From the NCBI RefSeq assembly GCF_003576645.1, contig NC_044924.1:25285711-25349710 (forward strand): a stretch of DNA of 64,000 bases, written 5' to 3'. The position numbers and the translations under genes are program-made. The notes beneath the pieces are model-generated. The model saw only the letters and a list, made by a program, of their open reading frames with translations, ran no database searches and had not been told where the DNA came from. Shown here in pieces: positions 47,230 to 59,193 of this stretch; positions within the stretch are counted from its first letter, which is position 1; every line of letters begins with the position of its first letter. Origin of the DNA: Ipomoea triloba. Taxonomy: Eukaryota > Streptophyta > Magnoliopsida > Solanales > Convolvulaceae.

Positions 47230-47895
47230 AAGCTTAGGGTTTTAAGAGATTTTGGGTTTAATGTTTAAGATTTTAGGGTTTAGAGTTTTGCGTTTAGGGT
47301 TAGGTTTAAGGATTTTAGGGTTTAGGGTTTGCAAGGTTTATGGGTTAGTGTGTTTAGGGTTGCACGATTTAAGGTTTAAGGTTTTAAGATTTAGGATTTT
47401 AGCATTTAGGATTTAAGATTTTAGGGTTTAGAGGGTTGCAAGGTTCAAGGTTTAGGGTTTAGCGTGGGAGGTTAAGATTTAGGGTTTAGGGTTTTGCGTT
47501 TAGGGTTTAGGTTTAAGGTTTTCAGGATTTAGGGTGTAAGGTAGGGTTTAGGGTTTTGGTGTTTAAGGTTTTAGAGTTTTAAAAGGTTTTGGGTAAAGGG
47601 TTAAGTTTAGGGTTTAGGGCCGGGTTTAACATTTTAGGGTTAGGGTTTAGGGTTTGCAAGGATAAGGGTTAGGGTGTTTAGGGTTACACGGTTTAAGGTT
47701 AGGGTTTTAAGATTTAGAATTTTAGCATTTAAGATTTAAGATTTTAGGGTTTAGAGGGTTGCTTGCAGGGTTTAGGGTTTAGTGTGTGGGTTTTGGGTTT
47801 GATTTAAGGTTTAGGGTAGGAGGTTAAGATTTAGGGTTTAGGGTTTAAGATTTTAGGGCTTATGATTTTAGGGTTTTGGGTTTAAGGTTTAGTCC
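47230..47895. repeat. Degenerate telomere-like (TTTAGGG) repeat tract
   Basis: More than 600 bp composed of variants of TTTAGGG, such as 'tttagggtttagggtt', 'aggatttaag' and 'ggttttaagattta', all in one orientation. TTTAGGG is the plant telomere unit, so this is an interstitial telomere-like tract, strongly diverged. It contains longer-period duplications (for example 'ttgcgtttagggtt' and 'gagggttgc' recur). Confidence 0.9.
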
Positions 47896-47985
47896 CTGCC
47901 AATGAAGACTGTAAAAAATAGATGTTAAAATGGAAGATGTTAACAAAAGAAGACAAGGCAGAAATGGAGTATACAGCAATTATCA

Positions 47986-49612
<1,627 letters not shown>

Positions 49613-49629
49613 CTACAACATTAGAACAA

Positions 49630-49896
49630 TCACATCAGAACTCCAATTTTATCAACTAACTTAAAATGACTTGAAAAGGATTTATCAAATTTTGAATTTT
49701 TTAATCTGTTAGGAAATAGAACGGGGGGAATATAAGACTTAAGGGGCACATATGGATCATCAAATTTATGCAATTTGGATTCATCCTTATTAACATCATC
49801 ATCAACATTCAAATTTTCAACTATTTCAGTTTGTTTAGGAGTGATATTTTCTTTTATATTATTTTCAATAACTTTACCACTTCTAAAAACAATCAT
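49630..49896 (-). pseudogene. Ty3/gypsy gag-protease linker fragment
   Basis: An 89-codon minus-strand frame contains 'YIPPVLFPNRLKNSKFDKSF' and '[12 protein letters not shown]', resembling the segment between gag and protease of plant Athila/Tat-type elements (there 'PPxPFPxRL...' then 'FL...L.INIP'). No LTR or polymerase is nearby. It replaces the position where the CK1 N-terminal exons would be expected. Confidence 0.5.
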
Positions 49897-49927
49897 AACA
49901 TCAGCTTCTTCATGTTAGCTAGGCAAC

Positions 49928-50022
49928 TTACCTGCCACATGCTGACAAAGCCTAAGCAATCTACCCCACTTGTACTTCCAGTTTACTCCACCTCTGTTCG
50001 ATGCCTGCTGATAGTACACACC
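49928..50022 (-). other. Unidentified exon-like block
   Basis: On the minus strand a frame 'QQASNRGGVNWKYKWGRLLR' with 'LCQHVAG' is bordered by an AG and followed by 'gtaagt', a good donor. The composition looks coding, but I do not recognise the family. It could belong to the CK1 locus or a captured fragment. Confidence 0.3.
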
Positions 50023-50114
50023 TGCATAAAATTTTGAAAGATGATTTTTTTGGTTGGGGTAGAGCAATTCATTGAAAATTATTTTGATTATTATCCAAAG
50101 AAAAGTTATGATGA

Positions 50115-51526
50115 TTTCTCCACCCCGGATTATATGAGTTAGAAATGGGTCATTCACAAGCCCTTGATTAAAAACATTATGTACAAAATCATATTATTTC
50201 TCTTAATTAAGGATGGATACAAAATCATATTATTTCTCTTAATTAAGGATGAATTATTATTTCGGTTGACAGTCGAGAACACATTTTTCATTTATCTACC
50301 TATACTTGAATGCTTGAATGCTTCTTCCATTTAGGTTGTAAGATGGTCTTTTCTCCACCCCGGATTATATGAGTTAGAAATGGGTCATTTACAAGCCCTT
50401 GATTAAAAACATTATGTACAAAATCATATTATTTCTCTTAATTAAGGATGGATACAAAATCATATTATTTCTCTTAATTAAGGATGAATTATTATTTCGG
50501 TTGACAGTCGAGAACACATATTTTTCATTTATCTACCTATACTTGAATGCTTGAATGCTTCTTCCATTTAGGTTGAAAGATGGTCTTTTCTGTATACCAT
50601 AGTATGGCCACTTTCACTTGTTGCATTATGTCCTACTGAAAATGTGAAGAGAAATGTTTTTTTTTTTTTTGAAAAGAGAAAAAGTTGTTTTTAAAAATGA
50701 AAATTCATGCAATAACTTACGCACTATGAGATAAGCATATACCCAGTACCATTTTCTTTCCTTGTAGTATATGTCTACTGAAGAAGTGAAAAGAGAAATT
50801 GTTTGTTTTTGAAAAAATGAAATNNNNNNNNNNNNNNNNNNNNNNNNNTGGTCATTCACAAGCCCTTGATTAAAAACATTATGTACAAAATCATATTATT
50901 TCTCTTAATTAAGGATGGATACAAAATCATATTATTTCTCTTAATTAAGGATGAATTATTATTTCGGTTGACAGTCGAGAACACATTTTTCATTTATCTA
51001 CCTATACTTGAATGCTTGAATGCTTCTTCCATTTAGGTTGTAAGATGGTCTTTTCTCCACCCCGGATTATATGAGTTAGAAATGGGTCATTTACAAGCCC
51101 TTGATTAAAAACATTATGTACAAAATCATATTATTTCTCTTAATTAAGGATGGATACAAAATCATATTATTTCTCTTAATTAAGGATGAATTATTATTTC
51201 GGTTGACAGTCGAGAACACATATTTTCATTTTACCTATACTTGAATGCTTGAATGCTTCTTCCATTTAGGTTGAAAGATGGTCTTTTCTGTATACCATAG
51301 TATGGCCACTTTCACTTGTTGCATTATGTCCTACTGAAAATGTGAAGAGAAAATGTTTTTTTTTTTTTTTTGAAAAGAGAAAAAGTTGTTTTTAAAAAAT
51401 GAAAATTCATGCAATAACTTACGCACTATGAGATAAGCATATACCCAGTACCATTTTCTTTCCTTGTAGTATATGTCTACTGAAGAAGTGAAAAGAGAAA
51501 TTGTTTGTTTTTTGAAAAAATGAAAT
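50115..51526. repeat. Duplicated block around a 25-N gap
   Basis: About 677 bp at 50147-50823 recurs at 50849-51526, separated only by Ns (50824-50848). Each copy itself contains a roughly 238-bp direct duplication starting 'tctccaccccggattatatg' (50115 and 50353). Near-identity and position at a gap point to an unresolved overlap for the outer duplication. The inner one is probably real. Confidence 0.85.
50824..50848. other. Assembly gap (25 N)
   Basis: Run of unknown bases inside the duplicated block. Confidence 0.99.
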
Positions 51527-51664
51527 ATTTAAATGGCAGATCCTTTATAGATTCCGATATACATGCACAAGAAACTGAAAAAACTTGTGGAAAGAAAAAG
51601 TGAAAAAGCAGACTTATACCTGAGACTGTAAAGCCATATCATCATCTGTATCAGCAGGCAGAGG

Positions 51665-51960
51665 GTTATAAAATTCAGCGAATTCGGTTGATGTGAGCAA
51701 ATGGCTCAGGATTTGACTTTGGAGCCTGTTTTGCTACTTCAGGGGTTCCAAAAACATTCCAAAATCTGAGTGTTTCATCTCCTGCTGCAGAAGCCACTGT
51801 GCAACCATCTGAGTTATAAAATTCAGCGAATTCGGTTGATGTGAGCAAATGGCTCAGGATTTGACTTTGGAGCCTGTTTTGCTACTTCAGGGGTTCCAAA
51901 AACATTCCAAAATCTGAGTGTTTCATCTCCTGCTGCAGAAGCCACTGTGCAACCATCTGG
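51665..51960. repeat. 148-bp tandem duplication of the CDC20 last exon
   Basis: 51665-51812 and 51813-51960 are direct copies. On the minus strand the gene-proximal copy (51813-51960) encodes the C-terminus with the normal stop at 51823-51825. The second copy lies downstream in the 3' untranslated region and repeats the same codons, including the stop. Confidence 0.92.
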
Positions 51961-54832
51961 ACTCTGTATAAAAGATTAAAAGAGAATTATTAGCAAACAT
52001 GGTTATTTTTTCTCCGCCACATTTTCTCTGAGATTAAAATTTCAGAGTGGAAAGGTACTTAACCTGAGCCATGAAAAGTACGCGGGATGTATGTCCAGTA
52101 AGCTCTGCCATCTTAACCATGGATGGGTATTTCCAGAGAGTAAGTTGATTCTGAGTAAACCCATGAGAGCTTAGCAATTCACGCTCATTCTTGCTCCAAA
52201 GTAGTGCACAGACCTGTGACCCTGTATCAACTGAGTTCACACAAGCACCAGTATGGGAATTCCAGAACTTTATGCACCTATCGCCTCCACCTCCACCAGA
52301 GGCCAGCAAGTTACCCTGAAATGGACACCAAGCAAGGGCCTTAACAGCAGCTGTGTGATCCTCGAGCCTGTGAAGCCACTGCGTCGAGGAGTTGGAAGAA
52401 GCTGTTGATCTGTCCCATATGTGGAGGAGATTATCATTTCCTCCACTAGCCAACTGCTGGCCTGAGGCAGACCATTTTAGTCCACAGACTTCTTGATGAT
52501 GCCCTTTATATGTTTCTATGATTGGTGCTCTCACTCGGACATCATTGTTGTTAATCAGACCATCCATTCCACCTGTAGTCAGTATATGGTTATTCCAGTC
52601 AAGGGCACCGACTCGTGATTGGTGGCCACCTCTCAAAGTTCTCAACTGCAGCAGACATTATTAGAAAAAAAAATATCAGTACAAAACTTTTTGTAACTCC
52701 AGAAAAGAAAACAAGGCCAAGAGAGATCAAGGAGCAGACCAATCGGTTAGCTGTGGTATCCCAAAGCTGCACGTCCGAGTTGTTCAAGCCAATAGCAACA
52801 TGCCTCCCATCTGGAGCCCATTTAACACTTGTAACAGGACCATTTTCATCATCAATTGTGACCAGTTCGGAAGTGCTGCCATCAGATGCATCCCACAGGT
52901 AAACAGTACTACCCAAAGCTATAGAAAGAACATTGCTGCTGCCCCAATCTAATAGATTTAAGTAATAATCATCCACAATATCCGGAGCATCCAAAGTCCT
53001 CTCAGAGGTCTGCATAAGCAAACAACTATACTAAGAACATTTTTTTCAAATTCAAGTAAAGTTTTCATTAAAAAAAAAAAAAAAGTGATAATCATAAACT
53101 AAAACTCCAGTATTATCAGCCATTATGAACCCCCACCTGAGGAATGTGGCGCTTGGGTTTCGTTGGTTTGGCCTGGTAAGCAGCAGAAGAAAACTCATTC
53201 GGGATGCCCTTAACGGGGGTGGGTGGTTTGTTCTTAAATGCAAGGATCCTTGTCCTGTTCATGTTCAAAGCCTCCACTAACTGCTTTCTATATGCCTCTC
53301 TGGATGGTGAGCTGTTGTCTGGATTTTCCTTACCATTCGTCACCATATAATGTGCATAGTCGAAATCCATTGCTGATCTATTTGGAATAAACCTATCCAA
53401 CTATAAACAAAAACAAAAACAAAAAACTTAAGAGTTAGTTTGCCAATATTTCTGAAACCCTGGCTTGCTTCTGTGGAAACTCAAGATCAAATATAAAAGT
53501 GGCACAAGCAAAATTTGATCATGAAAATAGACCATTTTGAAAAGCTTACTCACAGCCCTAAAATATAATCTGGGTAAAATATTAAATCAGATTAAATTAT
53601 AAAACTCATTTAGCAAAGCATATCATCATAAGCAAAATTCATTCTCAATGCCCAAAGATACAGTGGAAGTTAAATCAATTAGCAACATTAAGATCAAGGG
53701 TATATATACTCTTAATTTATTAAATCAGATTAAATTATAAAACCCATTTAGCAAAGCATATCATCATAAAGCAAAATCCATTCTCAATGCCCAAAAGATA
53801 CAGTGAAAGTTACATCAATTAGCAACATTCAGATCAAGGGTATATATACTCTTAATTTATTAAATTTATTAAATCAGATTAAATTAAAAAACCCACTTAG
53901 CAAAGCATATCATCATAAGCAAAATCCATTCTCAATGCCCAAAAGATACAGTGAAAGTTACATCAATTAGCAACATTAAGATCAAGGGTATATATACTCT
54001 TAATTTATTAAATCAGATTAAATTATAAAACCCATTTAGCAAAGCATATCATCATAAGCAAAGTCCATTGTCAATACCAACATTAAGATCAAGGTTGTAT
54101 ATATATACAGTAAAAATCTTTCTCACAGCACTAAAAATAATCTGGGTAAAATATTAAATCAGATTAAATTATAAACCCCATTTAGCAAAGCATATCATCA
54201 TAAGCAAAATCCATTCTCAATACCCAACAAAGCATATCATCATAAGCAAAATCCATTCTCAATACCCAAAAAAGCATATCATCATAAGCAAAATCCATTC
54301 TCAATACCCAAAAAATACAGTGAAAGTTACATCATTAGAACATTATGATCAAGGGTATATACTCTTAATTTATTAAATCATATTAAGTTATAAAACCCAT
54401 TTAGCAAAGCATATCATTATAAGCAAAGTACATTGTCAATACCCAAAAGATACAGTGAGATTTACATCTATTAGCAATATTAAGATCAAGGCTATATATA
54501 TATACACTTCAGCATTACATACATTCAATTTAATTACGAAAGAACGTCCTAAGTATATAACATACATTTTCACGGGAATTTTTTCTCTGAAGATACTCTT
54601 CCTGAAGAGGGAAACGGGATTGAGTCTTGTTTGAAGAAACAGAGTTCCTAGGGAAACGGGATTGAGTCTTGTTTGAAGAAACAGAGTTCCTTAATCCTGC
54701 ATCCATCACGTTATTTGAAGAAACAGAGTTCCTTAATCCTGCATCCATCACGTTAATAACACCAAAAAAGTTCCTTAATCCTGCATCCATCACGTTAATA
54801 ACACCAAAAAAATTCCTTAATCCTGCATCCAT
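51823..54832 (-). CDS. CDC20: CDC20 mitotic APC/C activator
   Basis: Five exons: 54832-54566, 53400-53137, 53009-52740, 52645-52064 and 51963-51823, all in phase. CDC20 recruits substrates to the anaphase-promoting complex and is a target of the spindle checkpoint. The C-box 'DRFIPNR' opens exon 2, a KEN motif ('NGKENPDN') follows, and seven-bladed WD40 repeats fill exons 3-5 (blade motifs 'VYLWDASDG', '[10 protein letters not shown]', '[10 protein letters not shown]', '[10 protein letters not shown]', 'LTLWKYPSM', 'LRFWNVFG'). The protein ends 'FAHINRIR', the Ile-Arg tail needed for APC/C docking in the family. Exon 1 is internally duplicated, with in-frame ATGs at 54832, 54790, 54748 and 54706. 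Starting at 54706 gives 465 aa, near the family norm; starting at 54832 gives 507 aa. The N-terminal '[20 protein letters not shown]' matches plant CDC20. The exon-2 donor is GTGGGG, weaker than the others. Confidence 0.9.
53575..54500. repeat. Tandem array of about 145-bp units in CDC20 intron 1
   Basis: About six units share 'attaaatcagattaaatta', 'cccatttagcaaagcatatc', 'aaaatccattctcaat', 'atacagtgaaagttacatc' and 'gatcaagg(g)tatata'. Units are partly truncated; 54225-54300 holds three short copies of 'aaagcatatcatcataagca'. Confidence 0.92.
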
Positions 54833-54845
54833 CACGTTAATAACA
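54602..54845. repeat. Nested tandem duplications in CDC20 exon 1
   Basis: Three different short units (about 42 bp each) are duplicated next to each other: 'gaaacgggattgagtcttg', then 'tgaagaaacagagttcctta' with 'cctgcatccatcacgtta', then 'ataacaccaaaaaa'. All are multiples of three, so the frame stays open. Confidence 0.9.
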
Positions 54846-54989
54846 CCAAAAAAAACACTACTACTAAAAAATCGCGCAAGAATTAATCTAGCAAGGGCCC
54901 AAGGTGTCTGAAATAGAACAGATTAGAGCGTTAAGAGAGAGAGAGAGAGAAAAACACACAATGAAATAAAAGAACATATATATCAAACA

Positions 54990-55225
54990 AGAAATCGAGA
55001 TTGAAAGTGTTGGAGATCGAGAGCCGCCAACGGGTGGATTGCCTTGATCAGGTAGGATTCGGAGAAAGCTAGGGCAGAGAACAGATAAACGAGAGATGAC
55101 TGAGATTGAGATTGAAAGTGTTGGAGATCGAGAGCCGCCAATGGTGAATTGCCTTGATCAGGTAGGATTCGGAGAAAGCTAGGGCAGAGAACAGAGAAAC
55201 GAGAGATGATTGAGAGATTCACTTG
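54990..55225. repeat. 111-bp tandem duplication in the CDC20 5' region
   Basis: The unit with 'gattgaaagtgttggagatc' and 'ttgatcaggtaggattcgg' starts at about 54997 and again at about 55108. Copies differ by a few bases. It probably lies in the 5' untranslated region or core promoter. Confidence 0.9.
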
Positions 55226-55259
55226 AAAAAGATGGTTTTATAGATGTCAAAGCACCAAC

Positions 55260-56315
55260 GGCTACTTTCCGAAATGCCAAAAGATCCGTTGTAATATGTT
55301 TACACTAAAATGCCATCCTTGATCCTCCGTTTCCAGATAACTTTTGATACTGGGCTGGACCTCAGGATTTGATGGGCTCTTTGGACATCCTTCACTGGGC
55401 TTCAAATATTTTTGTGAAATTATTTACAGCTTGGTGACACACTAAAATATGTGTCATATTCATAAAAGTGTGAAATAAACGGTCCCCTAAAAAAGTCAAT
55501 TGATTTCAATGCAAAAATTGTTCCCATTATGGATAATGCGAAGGTTGAAAGTGATTTGAATGTTGTAATTGGAGATTTTGTTAGAATGGTAAGCTTGTAC
55601 ATAAATATATTCTTTTTATTTTTTTACGATGAGTGGCGGAATTAAAGGGTCAATCATAAATTTAATTGCACTTTGCAAGGAGTTGAAGCAATAATGAAAA
55701 ATCAATCTGGTGTATATTTATAGGGAGCAGAATAGAGTCACGGACTATCTCGTTAAGTTTGCATACCAAAATTACTATGGTTTAAATGTGTTATATTTAT
55801 AGGGAACATAATAGAGTCACAGAGTACATCGTTAAGTTAATATATCAAGACACCATTCTTAAGGTTGCTTCAAGTAGACATGTTTGGTATCACCCCATTG
55901 TACGCGAGTGATCTGCCGGATGTAGTTTAGCTTAATTTTTTTCTTTATTATTTCTCTGTAATTGTGAAGTAGGTTTGGCTGTACTTCTGTAGCTATTCCC
56001 TCCCATGTCTTGGACGGTCATTGTTAACCATGTGACATATTATACTTCTATAATCTATAGTAATAATAAAATGTCACATGGTTAACAGTCATTATCCCTA
56101 CAAATTTAAGATTGGCAAAGTGATATGGCAAGAGAGAGAATTTTTTTTATTTATTTAAAGCTAAGTGTATTGTAAGAGAAGAGAGGGTTGACAAAATTAG
56201 TAAATGGAGAGAAAATTGACAATGACAGCTTTTTGTACGTATTAGCTGGGCGGCAACTTTTGCTGCTAACCATTTTACTTTTCTTTTCTTTTAATATTAC
56301 TTTATTATTATATTT
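55260..56315. other. Intergenic, no gene seen
   Basis: 55320-55400 is somewhat GC-richer. Around 55715-55830 'tatttatagggaacataatagagtca' is duplicated. At 56035-56080 a short inverted repeat ('gttaaccatgtgacat' and 'atgtcacatggttaac') is visible, MITE-like. Confidence 0.45.
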
Positions 56316-56319
56316 ATAA

Positions 56320-57335
56320 CTAGTAAATTACCCGTGCAAAAATTAATGATGAAATTATAAACAATTTTAATATTTGAAAGTATATAAATTTATTTGAAAT
56401 TATATGATTTGTATATTAGTGTTGAATTTGATTACTTAAAAATATAATAGGAAAAGTCTAAAAAAAATAGAAGGAAGAGCATGGTTAATTGAATTATTTT
56501 AAGTAATAAAAATTTATTATAATCAAATGAAGATTCATATGTTTAATTATTATAGTAATATTAAAGTATTAAATATAGGTTGGTAATATGGGCATAATAT
56601 GTTTATGTTTAACATCCTTTAACTATGAACGCAATATGTGTATAGTATACTTAATTTCTTTTAATTACCCACCGTAATATGTGTATGTTTAATTTCCTAT
56701 ATGGGCAGGAAAATTTATCATTAATTCTAATAAGAATGAGGTCATTTTATTATGATTACTAATGGTAATTAAAGAGTATGGCATCCATGTAATCTGAATA
56801 ATTATATTAATTAAGAAGTATATATTATTATTAATAAAATAATATGTGTATGTTTAATTTTGTTTAATTATAGATGTAATATGTGTATGTTTAATTTTTT
56901 TTAATTATGTTCATAGTATGTGCATGCTTAATTTCTTTCTTAAGATGCGCGATTTGTATGTTTAAGATGCGTGAATGTTGAAACTTAAGGTGAGTGAACC
57001 TAAAGCTTAAGGTGCTTGGTTTCCCTTCTTAAGGTGCGGTGTTTTCCTTCTTAAGGTGTGTGATATGTATGCTTTAGGTGCGTGAGTTGTTGAAACTTAA
57101 GGTGCGTCATTTTAAAACTTTAGGTGTGTTGTTTGTGTTCTTAAGGTGCGTGGTTTATGTACTTAAGGTGCGCAGTGTGTTCTCAACTGAAGTTGCTCGA
57201 TTTAAAAACTTAAGTGCGTGGTTTATGTTCTTAGCTTAAGGTGCGTGGTTTGTGTACTTAAGGTGCGCCGTTTTATTGCTTAAGGTGAGTATTGCACAAT
57301 CGTACAGAAAGATATACCCGCACCTGAACCCTTCT
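56320..57335 (-). mobile_element. Helitron remnant, minus strand
   Basis: Read on the minus strand the DNA ends 'gcacgggtaatttaCTAG' followed by T, nearly the same 3' terminus as at 63870-63899 on the plus strand. The 5' part, before the MULE insertion at 57345, reads 'tatatggagaagggttcagg' on the minus strand, a common start region of plant Helitrons. The 5' end is probably displaced beyond 59193 by that insertion. There is no rep or helicase. Confidence 0.55.
56940..57295. repeat. Degenerate minisatellite with 'cttaaggtgcgtg' core
   Basis: At least twelve variants of 'cttaaggtgcgtggttt' at intervals of about 20-35 bp, such as 'ttaaggtgcggtgttt', 'ttaggtgcgtgagttgt' and 'ttaaggtgcgcagtgt'. 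All are in one orientation. Confidence 0.9.
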
Positions 57336-57648
57336 CCATATATAGAGTTAATAGCCATTTTGGTCCCTTGACTATAGCGTAATACTTGATTTTGTCCCAT
57401 AGAATTAAAAGTACCCAATTTAGTCATCTAACTTGTGAAATATACTCAATTTGGTCCTCCGTTACAATTTCCATCCATCAGCCGTTAAAAATGGGGGCAA
57501 AATCGTCATTTTTAATAGTCGAAGGACCAAAATGGGTACTTAATAGTTGAGGGACCAAAATGAGTATTTATTTTTATTATTATTATTATTATTATTATAT
57601 TTAATATTGGGACAATGTCTCTTAGTTTAGTTTTATATATCAACACTA

Positions 57649-58677
57649 GGGGTGTGTAATCTATTAACCGAACCGTTTTAACCAAAGTTTTTAAAACTTT
57701 AACCGTTAACCGAACCGAATTAATTTTTTTTGGGATTAATTAGTCTATTAACCGAACTTTTTAAAGCTAAAGTTCTAAATCCTAAAAATAATACCTATAA
57801 TAATAAATTCAATTAAAATAATACATATAGTAATAAATACATAAGAAAATATACAAAAATAATATCATAAATACATTACAAATTTATAGAGATTTTACAT
57901 ATTAGATTATATATTTATTTATTTAGTTATATATATGTTTAAAATTTCGGTTAATCGTTCGGTTGACCGACAATTTTGAACGTAATTAACCGTTAATCGA
58001 AATTTTAAAAAACCTTTAACGATTCACCGAACTAAAAAAGTTCCGTTAAAAACGGTTAACCGACACTTTCAAACCCAATTAATCATTAATTGAATTTTTA
58101 GAAAATCTTGAACCATTAACCGAATCCAAATTCAAACCCAATTAACTGTTAACCGAAATTAAAAAAAAAAACATTTAGCCATTAACCCAACTGAAAAAGT
58201 TCAGTTAAACAATGGTTAACCGTTCGGTTCGGTTAATGGTTAAAGGTTTTTTAAAATTTGAACTAAACTTTTTAAAATTTTGATTCAATGGTTTGGTTAA
58301 TGGTTAAAGATTTTTTAAAATTTCAATTAACGGTTAATTGGGTTCGAAATTGTCGGTTAACTATTTTTAACTAAACTTTTTCGGTTCGGTTAATGGTTAA
58401 AGATTTTTTAAAATTTCGATTAACGGTTAATTGGGTTCGAATTTGTCGGTTAACTATTTTTAACTGAACTTTTATGATATTGTTTTTCTATATTTTGTTA
58501 AGGATTTATTATATGTATTATTTTAATTAGATTTATTATAATATGTATTATTTTTAGGATTTAGAATTGTTGCTTTAAAAAATTCGGTTAATCTATTAAC
58601 CAACCGATTAATCGAAAACAATTTTAAGTCGGCTCGATTAACGGTTAAAGTGGTTCGATTAATAGATTACACACCCC
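57649..58677. mobile_element. Nested inverted-repeat element rich in 'ggttaaccgaa' motifs
   Basis: Its ends are GGGGTGTGTAATCTATTAAC and its complement, with TA on both sides (57647-57648 and 58678-58679). The interior is a dense series of 'cggttaatggttaaag', 'aattaaccgttaa' and similar strings in both orientations, with no open frame. Superfamily is not settled; the possible TA duplication would fit Tc1/mariner, but the ends are not typical of it. Confidence 0.7.
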
Positions 58678-58764
58678 TAATGTTGATATACAAAACTAAA
58701 CTAAGAGATATTGTCCCAATATTGTTGATATACAAAACTAAACTAAGAGATATTGTCCCAATAT

Positions 58765-58809
58765 TAAATATAATAATAATAATAATAATAGATATTGTCC
58801 CAATATTAA

Positions 58810-58840
<31 letters not shown>

Positions 58841-58912
58841 CCCAATATTAAATATAATAATAATAATAATAATAATAATAAGAATAATAATAATAATAAT
58901 AATAATAATAAG
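58765..58912. repeat. Interrupted (AAT)n microsatellite
   Basis: Three runs of AAT/ATA separated by copies of 'tgtcccaatattaaatata'; it mirrors the ATT run at 57565-57600 in the opposite arm but is expanded. Confidence 0.9.
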
Positions 58913-59193
58913 TACCCATTTTGGTCCCTCGACTATTAAGTACCCATTTTGGTCCATCGACTATTAAGTACCCATTTTGGTCCATCAAGTACCCATTTTG
59001 GTCCCTCGACTATTGAAAATGACGATTTTGCCCCTCTATATAACGGCTGGTGGATGGAAATTTTAACGGAGGACCAAATTGAGCATAATTTTACAAGTTA
59101 GAGGACTAAATTGGGTACTTTTAATTCTATGGGACAAAATCAAGTATTACGCTATAGTCGAGGGACCAAAATAGGTATTAACTCCCATATATA

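Larger units (their letters stand above)
57345..59184. mobile_element. MULE with 9-bp TSD, carrying a nested inverted-repeat element
   Basis: The outer element (1840 bp) starts GAGTTAATAGCCATTTTGG and ends with the complement. It is flanked by a perfect 9-bp duplication CCATATATA (57336-57344 and 59185-59193). Arms of about 300 bp match, including 'ttggtccctcgactatt', 'ccatccaccagccgtta'-type sequence, and AAT/ATT microsatellites. Near its centre lies a second inverted-repeat element (57649-58677). Confidence 0.9.

Noticed and set aside
47230..47895. True chromosome end
   Set aside because: The TTTAGGG units are strongly degenerate and flanked by ordinary sequence on both sides, so the tract is interstitial.
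51640..51812. Extended CDC20 C-terminus reading into the second duplicated copy
   Set aside because: The correct frame stops at 51823-51825 after 'NRIR', the expected family end; reading on needs another frame.
58650..58967. Poly-isoleucine frames on both strands
   Set aside because: Products of the AAT microsatellite inside the MULE arm.
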